DNA from: Bifidobacterium catenulatum DSM 16992 = JCM 1194 = LMG 11043
Lineage (GTDB): Bacteria > Actinomycetota > Actinomycetes > Actinomycetales > Bifidobacteriaceae
Length of the DNA: 64,000 nt
NCBI RefSeq assembly: GCF_001025195.1
Contig: NZ_AP012325.1
Span: 248,001-312,000 of the forward strand
Direction of reading: 5' to 3'
Of the stretch, positions 17,902-26,563 are shown piece by piece. Both the position numbers and the translations under genes were made by a program. Below the pieces are notes generated by a model. That model did not search any database and was not told where the DNA came from. It saw only the letters and a program-made list of their open reading frames with translations. Position 1 is the first letter of the stretch. Every line of letters begins with the position of its first letter.

Positions 17902-18675
17902 TCAGCTTTCCGGATAGTCGTTTGCGTCAAGATGCGGCACATGCGTGCCCGCTTCGCGCTGGCGATCATACAGTACGTTCAATCCCGCCTGCACGTCGTT
18001 GCCAAGCTTGCCGAGCTGCTGTTGCAGCGTTTCCATCACCGTGGTGCAGTATTTGTCGGCTCCCTGCGTGAGATGGTCGGCCTTGGCTTGCGCTTGGTCG
18101 AGAATAGCACGCGCCTTCTGCCGCGCCAGTTCGGTCACGTTTTCCTGACCGGCGAGGAATTGCGCTTGCTCGTTGGCCTCGCGTATCGTGTCTGCCGCAC
18201 GCGATTGCGCCGAAGCGACGATGGCGTTGGCTTGCGTCTGCGCGCTTTCCAAACGTCGTTCCGACTCGCGCATCAATGCCGAGGCGCGTTCCAGCTGCAC
18301 CGGCATCATTTTCTTCAACTGGTCGAGCTGTTCGGTGAATTCGTCGCGGTCGACGCGCACGTTGCCAGGGAAGAACAGTATCGGTTTCGCTTCGTCCAAT
18401 GCCGATTCGAGTTTGTCGATAATGTCGTACACGGTGGTGAATTCGTCGCGGCTCAGATTGTCGGAATCGGTCAACGGCGCGTTGGGATTGAACGTGTTGC
18501 GCAAATCCGGCAGATCAGACATGGAAATCAACGGTTCGACTGGCTCGGTGGCGCGTTTCGTGGCTTGCGCTTTCTGACCGGACTGGGCCGCTCGATCGGT
18601 TGGGCGTTCAGCGGTCACGTCGTCATCAAACTGGCTGCCGGCCGGATCGTACGCATTTGTTTCTTCACCCATCAT
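17902..18675 (-). CDS. DivIVA-like coiled-coil protein
   Basis: The 257-residue soluble protein has a disordered, charged N-terminus (1-55) followed by a long coiled coil (about 85-230, rich in Ala, Gln, Glu). It resembles the DivIVA/Wag31-like proteins that actinobacteria encode between coaD and yceD. A role in polar growth or division scaffolding is inferred from that similarity only. The ATG (18675) overlaps the coaD stop by 4 bp and AAGAGGG precedes it, so translation is probably coupled to coaD. Confidence 0.75.
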   Translation of the reverse strand: MMGEETNAYDPAGSQFDDDVTAERPTDRAAQSGQKAQATKRATEPVEPLISMSDLPDLRNTFNPNAPLTDSDNLSRDEFTTVYDIIDKLESALDEAKPILFFPGNVRVDRDEFTEQLDQLKKMMPVQLERASALMRESERRLESAQTQANAIVASAQSRAADTIREANEQAQFLAGQENVTELARQKARAILDQAQAKADHLTQGADKYCTTVMETLQQQLGKLGNDVQAGLNVLYDRQREAGTHVPHLDANDYPES

Positions 18676-19166
18676 GCCCTCTTTTCATCGTTAAGCGCTT
18701 CTCCGAGCAGCGGAATCACGCAATCGGGCACCATGCCGGTCACATCGCCACCGTGACGTGCCACATCTTTCACAATCGAACTGGAAATATGTTCCAAATC
18801 GGGCGCCGCCGGCAAAAACAGCGTTTCCACATCGGCGAGCTTGCGATTGACCAATGCCATACCCAACTCAGCCTCATAATCGCCATTCTGGCGAAGCCCC
18901 TTCACAATGACCGTCGCGCCGACTTTCTTGCAATAGTCAGTAATCAGTCCGGTTGTTGAAGCAACCTTGATATTGCGGTAATTCCGCTCTTCAAGCGCCT
19001 TACGGATAATCTCAACGCGGGTCTCTTCGGAAAACATCGGTGTTTTCGCCGCGTTCACTGCCACCACAACATGCACTTCATCGAAAAAACGCGCGCAACG
19101 TTCGATGACGTCCAAATGTCCGGCGGTCACTGGGTCGTACGACCCGGGGCAAACTGCAATTGTCAT
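18672..19166 (-). CDS. coaD: Phosphopantetheine adenylyltransferase
   Basis: The 164-residue CoaD catalyses the penultimate step of CoA synthesis. It shows [14 protein letters not shown], the nucleotidyltransferase TxGH-type motif, and the conserved SSSIVK near residue 130. It heads the coaD-coiled-coil-yceD-rpmF group. No Shine-Dalgarno is visible. A TACGCT ends 7 nt before the ATG, within a box also found at the PucR-type regulator and accBC, which suggests a leaderless mRNA. Confidence 0.95.
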   Translation of the reverse strand: MTIAVCPGSYDPVTAGHLDVIERCARFFDEVHVVVAVNAAKTPMFSEETRVEIIRKALEERNYRNIKVASTTGLITDYCKKVGATVIVKGLRQNGDYEAELGMALVNRKLADVETLFLPAAPDLEHISSSIVKDVARHGGDVTGMVPDCVIPLLGEALNDEKRA

Positions 19167-19283
19167 AGCTTCAAGCGTACCGCGATTGCGTGAAATTACG
19201 CGAAGTGTCGGCGAATATGTGGGTTTTCATGGCTATGATGGAGGCAGTGGTGCCGCGGTTGCGGCGTATTTGAGGAGTTGATT

Positions 19284-19610
19284 ATGGCATTTTCGATGTT
19301 CGATGATCGCGACGGCTTCATTGACGAGGCTGATCCGGTCTCGCCGCTTTCCAATCCCGACGCGGGTACCGGCACTGCGGTGCTGGAACGCCCCGAAGAG
19401 GAGACGAAGCTGGATGATGGCGGCAATGGCGATGCGGATCGTTTCGCGCACTATGTTTCGCGTGATCGCATTGCCGAGTCCCGTCGCACCGGTCGACCGG
19501 TGGTGGCTTTGTGCGGCAAGGTGTGGGTGCCGAAACGTGATCCTTCGCAGTTCCCGGTATGCCCGGATTGCAAACGCATCTACGACGAAATGATGAACTC
19601 CAACTTCTGA
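19284..19610 (+). CDS. DUF3039 domain-containing protein
   Basis: The 108-residue actinobacterial protein has an acidic N-terminal half and a C-terminal DUF3039 motif: HYVSRDRI, then ALCGKVW and FPVCPDCKRIYD. The three cysteines plus His suggest a zinc site. Function is unknown. I chose ATG 19284 because GAGGAG sits 6 nt upstream. The TTG two codons earlier overlaps that site. It is divergent from coaD with a 117-bp spacer. Confidence 0.85.
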   Translation: MAFSMFDDRDGFIDEADPVSPLSNPDAGTGTAVLERPEEETKLDDGGNGDADRFAHYVSRDRIAESRRTGRPVVALCGKVWVPKRDPSQFPVCPDCKRIYDEMMNSNF

Positions 19611-19695
19611 TCGTTTTTTCATCGTATTTCTCGTCGTATGGTGATTTTGGAATTTCACTGAAATTTCTGAAGATTGCCGAACGCTATTACATATA

Positions 19696-19764
19696 AAAAA
19701 TCTGCCGAAATGGTCTCTGTATCGAAATTGTTTTCGATAATTCAGATTGTCTCGGCAGATTTTT
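19696..19764. terminator. Nested inverted repeat, bidirectional terminator
   Basis: An outer 13-bp perfect stem (AAAAATCTGCCGA / TCGGCAGATTTTT) encloses an inner 8-bp hairpin (19720-19727 / 19732-19739). Located between the convergent DUF3039 and aldo/keto reductase genes. Confidence 0.8.
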
Positions 19765-19812
19765 ATTGCTGTCGCGTTTTATTGTCGGCTTGCCTTTTTG
19801 AAATATCCGCGT

Positions 19813-20823
19813 TTAGCGCAACGAAATCTCGTCGATGCGACGCAGTTCCTCGTCGCTGAACGTGGTGTTCTTCAACGCGCCGATGTTGTCGAGCAGCTGC
19901 TGCGGGCGGGATGCGCCGACAAGTACGGAGGTCACGTAACCGTCGTGCAGCAGCCAGGCGAGCGCCATTTCGGCAAGCGTCTGACCACGTTCGGCGGCAA
20001 TGTCGTTCAGGTCGCGGATCTGCTGCAGGCGTTCCGGCGTCAACGCGCTTTCCTTGAGGAAGCGGCCGTCATGCGCGATGCGGCTGTCTGCGGGCACGCC
20101 GTTGAGATAGCGATTCGTGAGCAGACCCTGTTCGAGCGGCGAGAACGTGATGAGTCCCTTGCCGAGCTTTTTGGCGGTTTCCTTCAGTCCGTTGCGTTCC
20201 ACAGTGCGGTCGAAAATGTTGTAGCGGTTCTGGTTGATGATGAACGGTACGTGCAGCTCATCGAGGATTGCGGTGGCCTTTTCGAGCGTCGGGCCGTCGT
20301 AGTTGCTCAAGCCTACGTACAGCGCTTTGCCGCTTTGCACGGCGGCTGCCAGCGCTCCCATGGTTTCTTCGAGCGGTGTGGAGGAATCCATGTGATGGTG
20401 GTAGAAAATGTCAACGTAGTCAAGGCCGAGGCGTTCGAGGCTCTGATCGAGGGAAGCGAGCAGATATTTGCGGCTGCCGAGATCACCGTAGGGGCCGAGC
20501 CACATTTCGTAGCCGGCTTTGGTGCTGATGATCAGTTCGTCGCGATGATGATGGAAATATTCGTGCAACAGACGGCCGCAATTCTTTTCCGCGCTGCCCG
20601 GTTCGGGACCGTAATTGTTGGCGAGGTCGAAATGCGTGATGCCATTGTCGAATGCGGTGAACACAATGTCGCGCATGGTGGCGTATGGCGTAATATCGCC
20701 GAAATTATGCCAAAAACCGAGCGAAACCGCTGGAAGTTTCAGACCGCTCGCACCCACATGGTTGTAGGTCATGGAGTCGTATCGGGTAGGTGACGGCGTG
20801 TAGACGGTGGTCGGTTCGAGCAT
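19813..20823 (-). CDS. Aldo/keto reductase (YghZ-like)
   Basis: The 336-residue NADPH-dependent reductase has the AKR barrel signatures: a catalytic Asp/Tyr pair near FDLANNYGPEPGSAE, Lys in STKAGYEMW and the C-terminal cofactor segment. It resembles the YghZ/Kvbeta-type subfamily that reduces glyceraldehyde 3-phosphate or methylglyoxal, so the substrate is inferred. ATG 20823 is fixed by AAGGAGGA. It is divergent from a MerR-type regulator that probably controls it. Confidence 0.9.
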   Translation of the reverse strand: MLEPTTVYTPSPTRYDSMTYNHVGASGLKLPAVSLGFWHNFGDITPYATMRDIVFTAFDNGITHFDLANNYGPEPGSAEKNCGRLLHEYFHHHRDELIISTKAGYEMWLGPYGDLGSRKYLLASLDQSLERLGLDYVDIFYHHHMDSSTPLEETMGALAAAVQSGKALYVGLSNYDGPTLEKATAILDELHVPFIINQNRYNIFDRTVERNGLKETAKKLGKGLITFSPLEQGLLTNRYLNGVPADSRIAHDGRFLKESALTPERLQQIRDLNDIAAERGQTLAEMALAWLLHDGYVTSVLVGASRPQQLLDNIGALKNTTFSDEELRRIDEISLR

Positions 20824-20917
20824 TGTTCCTCCTTGAAGACTTTTGCATATTCCGCTGTGCGCTGTGTTGCTTGAGTTGGCGCATGTCGTGAGTTTATCAA
20901 CGATTCTATCGTCGCAC

Positions 20918-20933
20918 TTCAAGTAAACTTGAA
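20918..20933. promoter_or_regulatory. Candidate MerR operator between the reductase and merR-like gene
   Basis: TTCAAGT-AA-ACTTGAA is a perfect inverted repeat with 7-bp arms. On the minus strand a TAGAAT lies downstream of it, a plausible -10 for the reductase gene. MerR proteins bind such dyads within promoters. Confidence 0.55.
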
Positions 20934-21021
20934 TGCAAATATCGTCGATAGTGTGTTTTCCGATGATTGCCAATCGCAAGAAATCGCAAAATCGCAGAAA
21001 AAGTAGAAATGAGACGGGAAG

Positions 21022-21456
21022 ATGGCGACATATACGATTCGTGAGGTTGCGCAACGATTCCATGTGCAGACGTCAACCTTGCGCTATTACGAGGACCAGG
21101 GGCTGCTGTGCAATGTGGAACGCGATGATGCGGGGCGGCGCGTGTACACCGACGCGCATATTGGGCGGCTCAAGGCGATCGCCTGCTTCAAACATGCGGG
21201 CATGAGCATCGACGAGCTTAAGCGCTTCTTCGCCTACGAAAAGGACGAGCGCGCACATATCGCAGACATGTTGGAATTGTTGGAATCACGGCATCATGCG
21301 ATTCTGGAGCAGCGGGACGCGCTGGAAGAAGCGTACATGCATGTGTTGCGCAAGCTGCACTTGTACCGCGATATTCAGCGCAGTATCGAAACCGGCGAGC
21401 CGTACCCGGATTGGGCGAACTACGATGGCAAGGATTTTCGCGCCGACGATCGGTGA
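21022..21456 (+). CDS. MerR-family transcriptional regulator
   Basis: The 144-residue protein has the MerR winged HTH at the N-terminus (YTIREVAQRFHVQTSTLRYYEDQGLL) and a dimerisation coiled coil at about 80-115. No cysteine metal site is seen in the C-terminal tail, so it is probably of the aldehyde- or stress-responsive type rather than the mercury type. It is divergent from the aldo/keto reductase, its likely target, with a TTCAAGT dyad between them. Confidence 0.88.
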   Translation: MATYTIREVAQRFHVQTSTLRYYEDQGLLCNVERDDAGRRVYTDAHIGRLKAIACFKHAGMSIDELKRFFAYEKDERAHIADMLELLESRHHAILEQRDALEEAYMHVLRKLHLYRDIQRSIETGEPYPDWANYDGKDFRADDR

Positions 21457-21561
21457 AGATTAGTGACGATTGATGGAGATCGGTGTCGCCCGGTGGCGTC
21501 CGGTTGGCGAAGAACGGAAACGGTGAGGTTCGGTGACGTCCGGTGAAAATCAGCAAACAAA

Positions 21562-21594
21562 AGGTGTGAAACCGTAAACTACAGTTCCACACCT
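21562..21594 (-). terminator. Terminator of the rph-rdgB pair
   Basis: AGGTGTG / CACACCT arms are followed on the minus strand by TTTTGTTT, downstream of rdgB. The preceding stretch to 21457 is a GGTGA-rich low-complexity sequence. Confidence 0.65.
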
Positions 21595-21657
21595 GATAGC
21601 AATGTTGCGTCTTGTCTTTGCAACGGCTTGTTCGACCCCGCGTCGGTCTTGCTTCTC

Positions 21658-22332
21658 TTACTTCAGCAGGGTGGCTACGGACGGCAGCAGAGCACGCAAA
21701 GCCTTGCCGCGGTGGGAAATAGCGTTCTTTTCGGCCGGTTCCATCTGCGCGGAAGTGAGTTTTTCGCCCGCTTCCGTGGCACGGGCGGGCTGATCGTCGG
21801 GCACGAACAGTGGATCATATCCGAAACCGTACTCGCCATAAGGTTCATGCAGCAGCACACCCGGCATTTCGCCGATTTCCACGGTCTCGCTGGCAATCGC
21901 ATAACGGCCGTCGGCACCGGCGCCAGCTTCGGTTTCCGGCACCACCAGTGCGGCTGCGCAACGGAAACGCGCGGTACGCTTGGCGTCCGGAATGTCGGCG
22001 ATCTGCGCGAGCAGCAGCGCATTATTGGCTTTGTCATCGCCATGCTTGCCTGACCAACGTGCCGAAAGAATGCCGGGGGCATTGCCCATCACGTCGACGA
22101 TCAGGCCGGAATCGTCGGCGATCGCCGGGCAGCCTGTGCGCGCTGCCACGTCGCGGGCCTTGAGTAGCGCATTCTCTTGGAAGGTCACGCCGTCTTCCAC
22201 CGGATCCGGCAGATTCAGCGAGCCGGCGGAAACCAACTCCACTTGAGCCACGTCCGCACTCAGGCAATCTTCCAGAATGCGATTGATTTCAACGAGTTTG
22301 CCTTCGTTATGGGTTGCGACGATGATTCTCAC
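21658..22332 (-). CDS. rdgB: Non-canonical purine NTP pyrophosphatase (RdgB/HAM1)
   Basis: The 224-residue Ham1-type enzyme hydrolyses ITP, dITP and XTP to keep deaminated purines out of nucleic acids. It shows the substrate-loop start IVATHNEGKLVEI, IADDSGLIVD and the C-terminal GYDPLF and SHRGKAL motifs. The start is a GTG (22332) preceded by AAGGAATC. It follows rph by 120 bp on the same strand, a conserved rph-rdgB pairing. Confidence 0.93.
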   Translation of the reverse strand: MRIIVATHNEGKLVEINRILEDCLSADVAQVELVSAGSLNLPDPVEDGVTFQENALLKARDVAARTGCPAIADDSGLIVDVMGNAPGILSARWSGKHGDDKANNALLLAQIADIPDAKRTARFRCAAALVVPETEAGAGADGRYAIASETVEIGEMPGVLLHEPYGEYGFGYDPLFVPDDQPARATEAGEKLTSAQMEPAEKNAISHRGKALRALLPSVATLLK

Positions 22333-22452
22333 GTTCTGATTCCTTTCGTTGCTTCGTTGATGTCGGCTTGCCTGACATGCCCTGGCTTACCTGGCCTACG
22401 CTCGGTTTGCGAGGCCAGCCTACGGTCGGCTTGCGTCCGGATTGCGTCCGTT

Positions 22453-23217
22453 TCAGTCCTGTGCGAGCGCAGCCTGCTGTGCGGCCTGCAGTTCCTTGTT
22501 GCCCTTTTCCGCCAGATCGAGCAGCGTGTTCAGCTCGGCGCGGTTGAACGGGCGATGCTCCGCGGTGCCCTGAATCTCAATGAATTCGCCGGATCCGGTC
22601 ATGGCCACGTTCATGTCGGTCATGGCCTTGCTGTCTTCGATATATGGCAGATCAAGCATCGGCTTGCCGTCAATCACGCCCACGGACACGGCGGAAACAC
22701 TGTCTTTGATCACGCGGTCGGCAGACCTGATGTGCTTGTGCTTCTCGGCCCAACGCATGGCGTCCACGAGCGCCACGTACGCGCCGGTAATCGATGCGGT
22801 TCGGGTGCCGCCGTCAGCCTGCAGCACGTCGCAGTCGATCTGCACCTGGTTTTCGCCGAGCGCCTTCATGTCGACCACGCCGCGCAGGCAGCGTCCGATC
22901 AGTCGGCTGATTTCGTGCGTGCGTCCGCCGATCTTGCCGCGCACGGATTCGCGATCAGTGCGGTCCGCGGTGGCTCGCGGCAGCATCGCATATTCTGCGG
23001 TGACCCAGCCCAGACCGGAGTCCTTGCGCCAACGAGGTACGCCTGCGGTGAACGTGGCCGTGCACATCACGCGCGTATTGCCGCATTCCACAAGCACGGA
23101 CCCTTCCGGAACATCCGTGAAATGACGGGTGATACGCACCGGACGCAGCTCATCCACCTTACGTCCGTCCGCGCGAATTACCGTCTGCCCGTCTAACATG
23201 TCTTTAATCGCTACCAT
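22453..23217 (-). CDS. rph: Ribonuclease PH
   Basis: The 254-residue phosphorolytic 3'-5' exoribonuclease trims tRNA 3' ends. Signatures are [49 protein letters not shown] and [16 protein letters not shown]. It has the usual family length. It is transcribed with rdgB. The ribosome-binding site before ATG 23217 is weak. Confidence 0.96.
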   Translation of the reverse strand: MVAIKDMLDGQTVIRADGRKVDELRPVRITRHFTDVPEGSVLVECGNTRVMCTATFTAGVPRWRKDSGLGWVTAEYAMLPRATADRTDRESVRGKIGGRTHEISRLIGRCLRGVVDMKALGENQVQIDCDVLQADGGTRTASITGAYVALVDAMRWAEKHKHIRSADRVIKDSVSAVSVGVIDGKPMLDLPYIEDSKAMTDMNVAMTGSGEFIEIQGTAEHRPFNRAELNTLLDLAEKGNKELQAAQQAALAQD

Positions 23218-23476
23218 CGCTGATTTCTCTGCTTTCGATTGATTACACGATCAACAATCGCTTGTATTTTCCGAAAAAACAGTATCACCAGCCGAAAACC
23301 CGTCTTGAGGTGCGTGAATTGTTTGCAATCGTTTGCGACCATTTTGCGTCATTTTCCGCGTTTATCTTACGTAATACAGGCATGCAAGCACGTATGATGG
23401 AACGAAAACTTGTGTGTGGCCGCGGCGAGGTCTACGCTTATGGTCAGTTTCACCAAAAGTCAGAAAGGCTTTGGAA

Positions 23477-24799
23477 ATGCTGGATTATTCACCTGCACTC
23501 ATGACCGACATGTACGAATACACCATGCTTGACGCGTGCCTGAGGGATGGCACTGCCAATCGCAAGTGCGTATTCGAAATTTTCACCCGCCACCTGCCGC
23601 TTGGCCGCCACTACGGAGTGGCCGCCGGGCAAGGACGCATTCTTGACGCGCTTGAAAACTTCCATCTTGACGATAATGATCTGAAATTTCTTGCAGATCG
23701 CAAGGTGGTAGGCCCTGAAACCATCAAATGGCTTGAGAATTTCCATTTCTCCGGTTCAATCAAAGGCTATCGCGAAGGAGAGATGTTCTTCCCGAATTCG
23801 CCGATCCTGCAAGTCGAAGGCACGTTCGGTGAGTGCACGCTGCTGGAAACGCTGCTGCTGAGCATTCTGAATTACGATTCCGCGGTTGCATCGGCGGCGT
23901 CCCGCATGGTCAGCGCAGCAAAGGATCGCCCGTGCATGGATATGGGCGGCCGCCGAACGAACGAGTGGGCCGCCGTTGCCGCAGCTCGCGCTGCCGTAGT
24001 GGGTGGCTTCAAAGGCACGGCCAATCTGCTGGCCGCGCAAATGTATGGTTTGAAGGCCATTGGCACGGCCGCGCACTGCTTCACGCTGGTACATGACGAC
24101 GAGCGTAGCGCGTTCGAATCGCAGATCGCCGCGCTCGGCAAGAACACCACGCTGCTGGTCGACACGTACAACATTGAAGAGGCTGTGAAGACGGCTGTTG
24201 AGGTGGCTGGTCCTGAATTGGGCGGCGTACGCATCGATTCCGGCGACTTGGCGTCGCTGGCGCAGCGTGTACGCAACCAGCTGGACGCGTTGGGTGCCAC
24301 CAACACGAAGATCACCGTTACCAACGATTTGGACGAGTATGCGCTCGCGTCGCTGCAGACCGCGCCGGTTGATTCGTATGGTGTGGGCACCATGCTCGTC
24401 ACCGGATCGGGCGCTCCGACCTGCGCGATGGTGTACAAGCTGACCGAACGCGAGAATTCTGCCGGCGACATGCAGCCGGTGGCCAAGAAGTCGAAAGACA
24501 AGGCCACGGTTCCAGGCCGTAAGCTCGCGTTCCGCTCGTACGAGTATTCGCTGGCCGACTGCGAACATGTGATTTCCGGTTCCGAAAAGCAGCTTGCCGC
24601 ATACCGGCCGGAAGAAGGCTGGAGGGATCTGCTGGTCGACTACGTGTCCAACGGCGAAATCAACTCCGACTATCAGGGGCACGAAGCCATCGTCAACGCG
24701 CATAACTACCGCGCCCAAGCACTGGCCGAACTGCCGATCGGCGCGCAAAGCCTCATGAAGGGCGATCCGGTGATCCCTACCGAAATCACCGTCCTCTGA
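23477..24799 (+). CDS. pncB: Nicotinate phosphoribosyltransferase
   Basis: The 440-residue enzyme makes nicotinate mononucleotide in NAD salvage. It begins with the conserved MLDYSPALMTDMYEYTML, followed by the FEIFTRHLPLGR, GGRRTNEW and VRIDSGDL motifs of this family. I chose ATG 23477 because the family N-terminus starts there and AGAAAGG precedes it by 8 nt. In-frame codons upstream have no match. It stands alone, ending before a terminator. Confidence 0.93.
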   Translation: MLDYSPALMTDMYEYTMLDACLRDGTANRKCVFEIFTRHLPLGRHYGVAAGQGRILDALENFHLDDNDLKFLADRKVVGPETIKWLENFHFSGSIKGYREGEMFFPNSPILQVEGTFGECTLLETLLLSILNYDSAVASAASRMVSAAKDRPCMDMGGRRTNEWAAVAAARAAVVGGFKGTANLLAAQMYGLKAIGTAAHCFTLVHDDERSAFESQIAALGKNTTLLVDTYNIEEAVKTAVEVAGPELGGVRIDSGDLASLAQRVRNQLDALGATNTKITVTNDLDEYALASLQTAPVDSYGVGTMLVTGSGAPTCAMVYKLTERENSAGDMQPVAKKSKDKATVPGRKLAFRSYEYSLADCEHVISGSEKQLAAYRPEEGWRDLLVDYVSNGEINSDYQGHEAIVNAHNYRAQALAELPIGAQSLMKGDPVIPTEITVL

Positions 24800-25142
24800 C
24801 GGCTTCAGTCTTCTGACGGACATAGTCCTCTGACGCGTCCCCTCCTGGCGCCCGATGAGTGCTATCTCGCCTATGTATTTCTACAAGCTCATCTTTAGAG
24901 TAGTGGACCGTCAGCACCATTAAAAGCCCGCAGTGCAACCACCGCGGGCTTTTCTTGTAACTGAAAACATGGCAAAACATATTGCAGGGAGAAAAACCTA
25001 CCGCATTAAGGAAATGATCAAGCGTGAAGAGGCTGTTGGATTGCGTTGGCAAATGCTTCTGATGGATTCTTTGCGTGCTATCATCGCTCCGGTTGCGCAC
25101 GGCAATTGATTTTGACAGTCGAACAACGAAGGGCATGATCAT
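24800..25142. other. Intergenic region between pncB and the first FemAB-like gene
   Basis: This 343-bp gap contains the pncB terminator (24922-24953) and a possible promoter for the next gene (TTCTGA 25057-25062, TATCAT 25079-25084). A 46-codon ATG-started frame at 24969-25109 overlaps that promoter and lacks a ribosome-binding site, so I do not call it a gene. Confidence 0.5.
24922..24953 (+). terminator. Terminator after pncB
   Basis: AAAAGCCCGC / GCGGGCTTTT form a 10-bp stem with flanking A and T runs. Confidence 0.85.
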
Positions 25143-26411
25143 ATGCGAGCATTTTCTCTGGTTACGTTGAGTCCGGAGGCGTTTGACGATTTTTCCGCGC
25201 ATCACGCGGACGGCAACTTCCAGCAGACCTCTGCCGCAGGCCGTCTGCGTGCCGGCCAGGGAATCGAAGTGGAATACCTTGGCGTTCAAGAAAACGGCAA
25301 AATCGTTGCGGGAGCGCTGCTCGAAACGCATCGCAGCCGTCTTTCCACTTTCAGTGTGGTGCACGACGGCCCTTTGTGCGACTATCACGATCGCGAATTG
25401 ACCGAATATTTCATGGCCCAACTTAAGCAGCACGCGAAGGCGAAAGGTTCCGCACAGATGGAAATCGTGCCGGAAATGCCATACCGTCTGCATGATTCGC
25501 GCGGCGGCGAACTGCCAGCTGACCAAGGTGGTGCTCCTGCTGATGATGCCGTGGAAACGTTGAAAAACCTCGGCTTCATACATGACGGCTTCACAATCGG
25601 CTACACTGCGGTGCCGCGCTGGCGTTACTTGAAAGACCTGACTGGCATTACCGACGAAAAGTCACTGCTCAAGTCGTATGACAAGCGCACGCAGTGGAGT
25701 GTGAAACGTGCCGCATCCATGGGCGTGCATGTGTGCGAGCTAGGCGAAGACGAGCTGCAGGTGTTTGCCGACATCGAGCAGGCCACCGCCGAACGCCGTA
25801 ATTTCGAGTATCGCGGTGAAGCCTACTTCCGCAAGTTCAAGCAAGCCTATGGCAGCAAAGCCCACTTCATGGTGGCGCAGATTCATATCGGCGAATACAT
25901 TGCCGATATGGAATCCAAGCGCGATGTCTTGCGGAAGAAGGTCGATACGCTGCAGGCCAAATACGATGAGCATCCGACCACCAAAACGGGACGCCAGTTA
26001 GGGGAAGAGTCCCGCAACCTTGCGGCGGCGGAAAAGCGTTTGGCTGAAGCGGCCGAGTATGCCAAAGATGGTGACGTGCTTCCGGCGGCGGCCTCCCTGT
26101 TCGTGGAACATGCGCGTGAAACGGTGTATCTGTTCTCGGGTAGCGTGGAGAAGTACAAGCCGTTCTACGCTTCCGCGCTTATTCAGCATGATGCCATGCT
26201 GCATCTGTGCGTGGAGCGTGGCGTGGCCCGTTACAACTTCTACGGCATCGACGGCGTGTTCGACGATCCGAACAGCGAAGGCCGTGGCGTGCTCGAATTC
26301 AAGCAAGGTTTCAACGGGTATGTTGAGGAACTCATGGGTTCGTTCGTGCTTCCCGTGCGCCCGTTGGCATTCAAGCTCAAGACTTCCGTACGCAAACTCC
26401 TGCGCCGCTAG
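25143..26411 (+). CDS. FemAB-family peptidoglycan interpeptide-bridge aminoacyltransferase, copy 1
   Basis: The 422-residue protein has the FemX/FemAB fold: two GNAT-like lobes interrupted by a charged antiparallel coiled coil (about residues 255-310), as in Fem enzymes, which use it to contact tRNA. The ending YNFYGIDGVFDDPNSEGRGVLEFKQGF is the family signature. These enzymes add amino acids from aminoacyl-tRNA to the lipid II stem peptide. ATG 25143 is preceded by GAAGGGC. A paralogue lies 152 bp downstream. Which residue each adds is not visible. Confidence 0.88.
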   Translation: MRAFSLVTLSPEAFDDFSAHHADGNFQQTSAAGRLRAGQGIEVEYLGVQENGKIVAGALLETHRSRLSTFSVVHDGPLCDYHDRELTEYFMAQLKQHAKAKGSAQMEIVPEMPYRLHDSRGGELPADQGGAPADDAVETLKNLGFIHDGFTIGYTAVPRWRYLKDLTGITDEKSLLKSYDKRTQWSVKRAASMGVHVCELGEDELQVFADIEQATAERRNFEYRGEAYFRKFKQAYGSKAHFMVAQIHIGEYIADMESKRDVLRKKVDTLQAKYDEHPTTKTGRQLGEESRNLAAAEKRLAEAAEYAKDGDVLPAAASLFVEHARETVYLFSGSVEKYKPFYASALIQHDAMLHLCVERGVARYNFYGIDGVFDDPNSEGRGVLEFKQGFNGYVEELMGSFVLPVRPLAFKLKTSVRKLLRR

Positions 26412-26476
26412 CTCGTCCTTTGCTTGGAGATTTCTGGGCGCGGACTTATAGGCGCGCGAGGGTTATGTGAACGCTG

Positions 26477-26505
26477 TTGACAGCGGCTGCAGGTCAGACT
26501 AGGTT
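26477..26505 (+). promoter_or_regulatory. Promoter of the second FemAB-like gene
   Basis: A perfect TTGACA (26477-26482) and a weaker TAGGTT (26500-26505) are 17 bp apart, about 60 nt before the start codon. Confidence 0.5.
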
Positions 26506-26563
26506 ATCGCCCTTGGGAAAAGGGACTTTTAGTCGGCTTGAATAACGAAAGGCAGTGCGGATT

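Noticed and set aside
21457..21561. GGTGA-rich stretch between merR and rdgB as a regulatory array
   Set aside because: Spacing and sequence of the units are irregular; it looks like drifted low-complexity DNA before a terminator.
22333..22452. Imperfect CCTACGSTCGG repeats between rdgB and rph
   Set aside because: Short, diverged and without symmetry or regular spacing; no function suggested.
24969..25109. A 46-codon ATG-started frame after the pncB terminator
   Set aside because: No ribosome-binding site, overlaps a likely promoter of the next gene, and nothing recognisable in the product.
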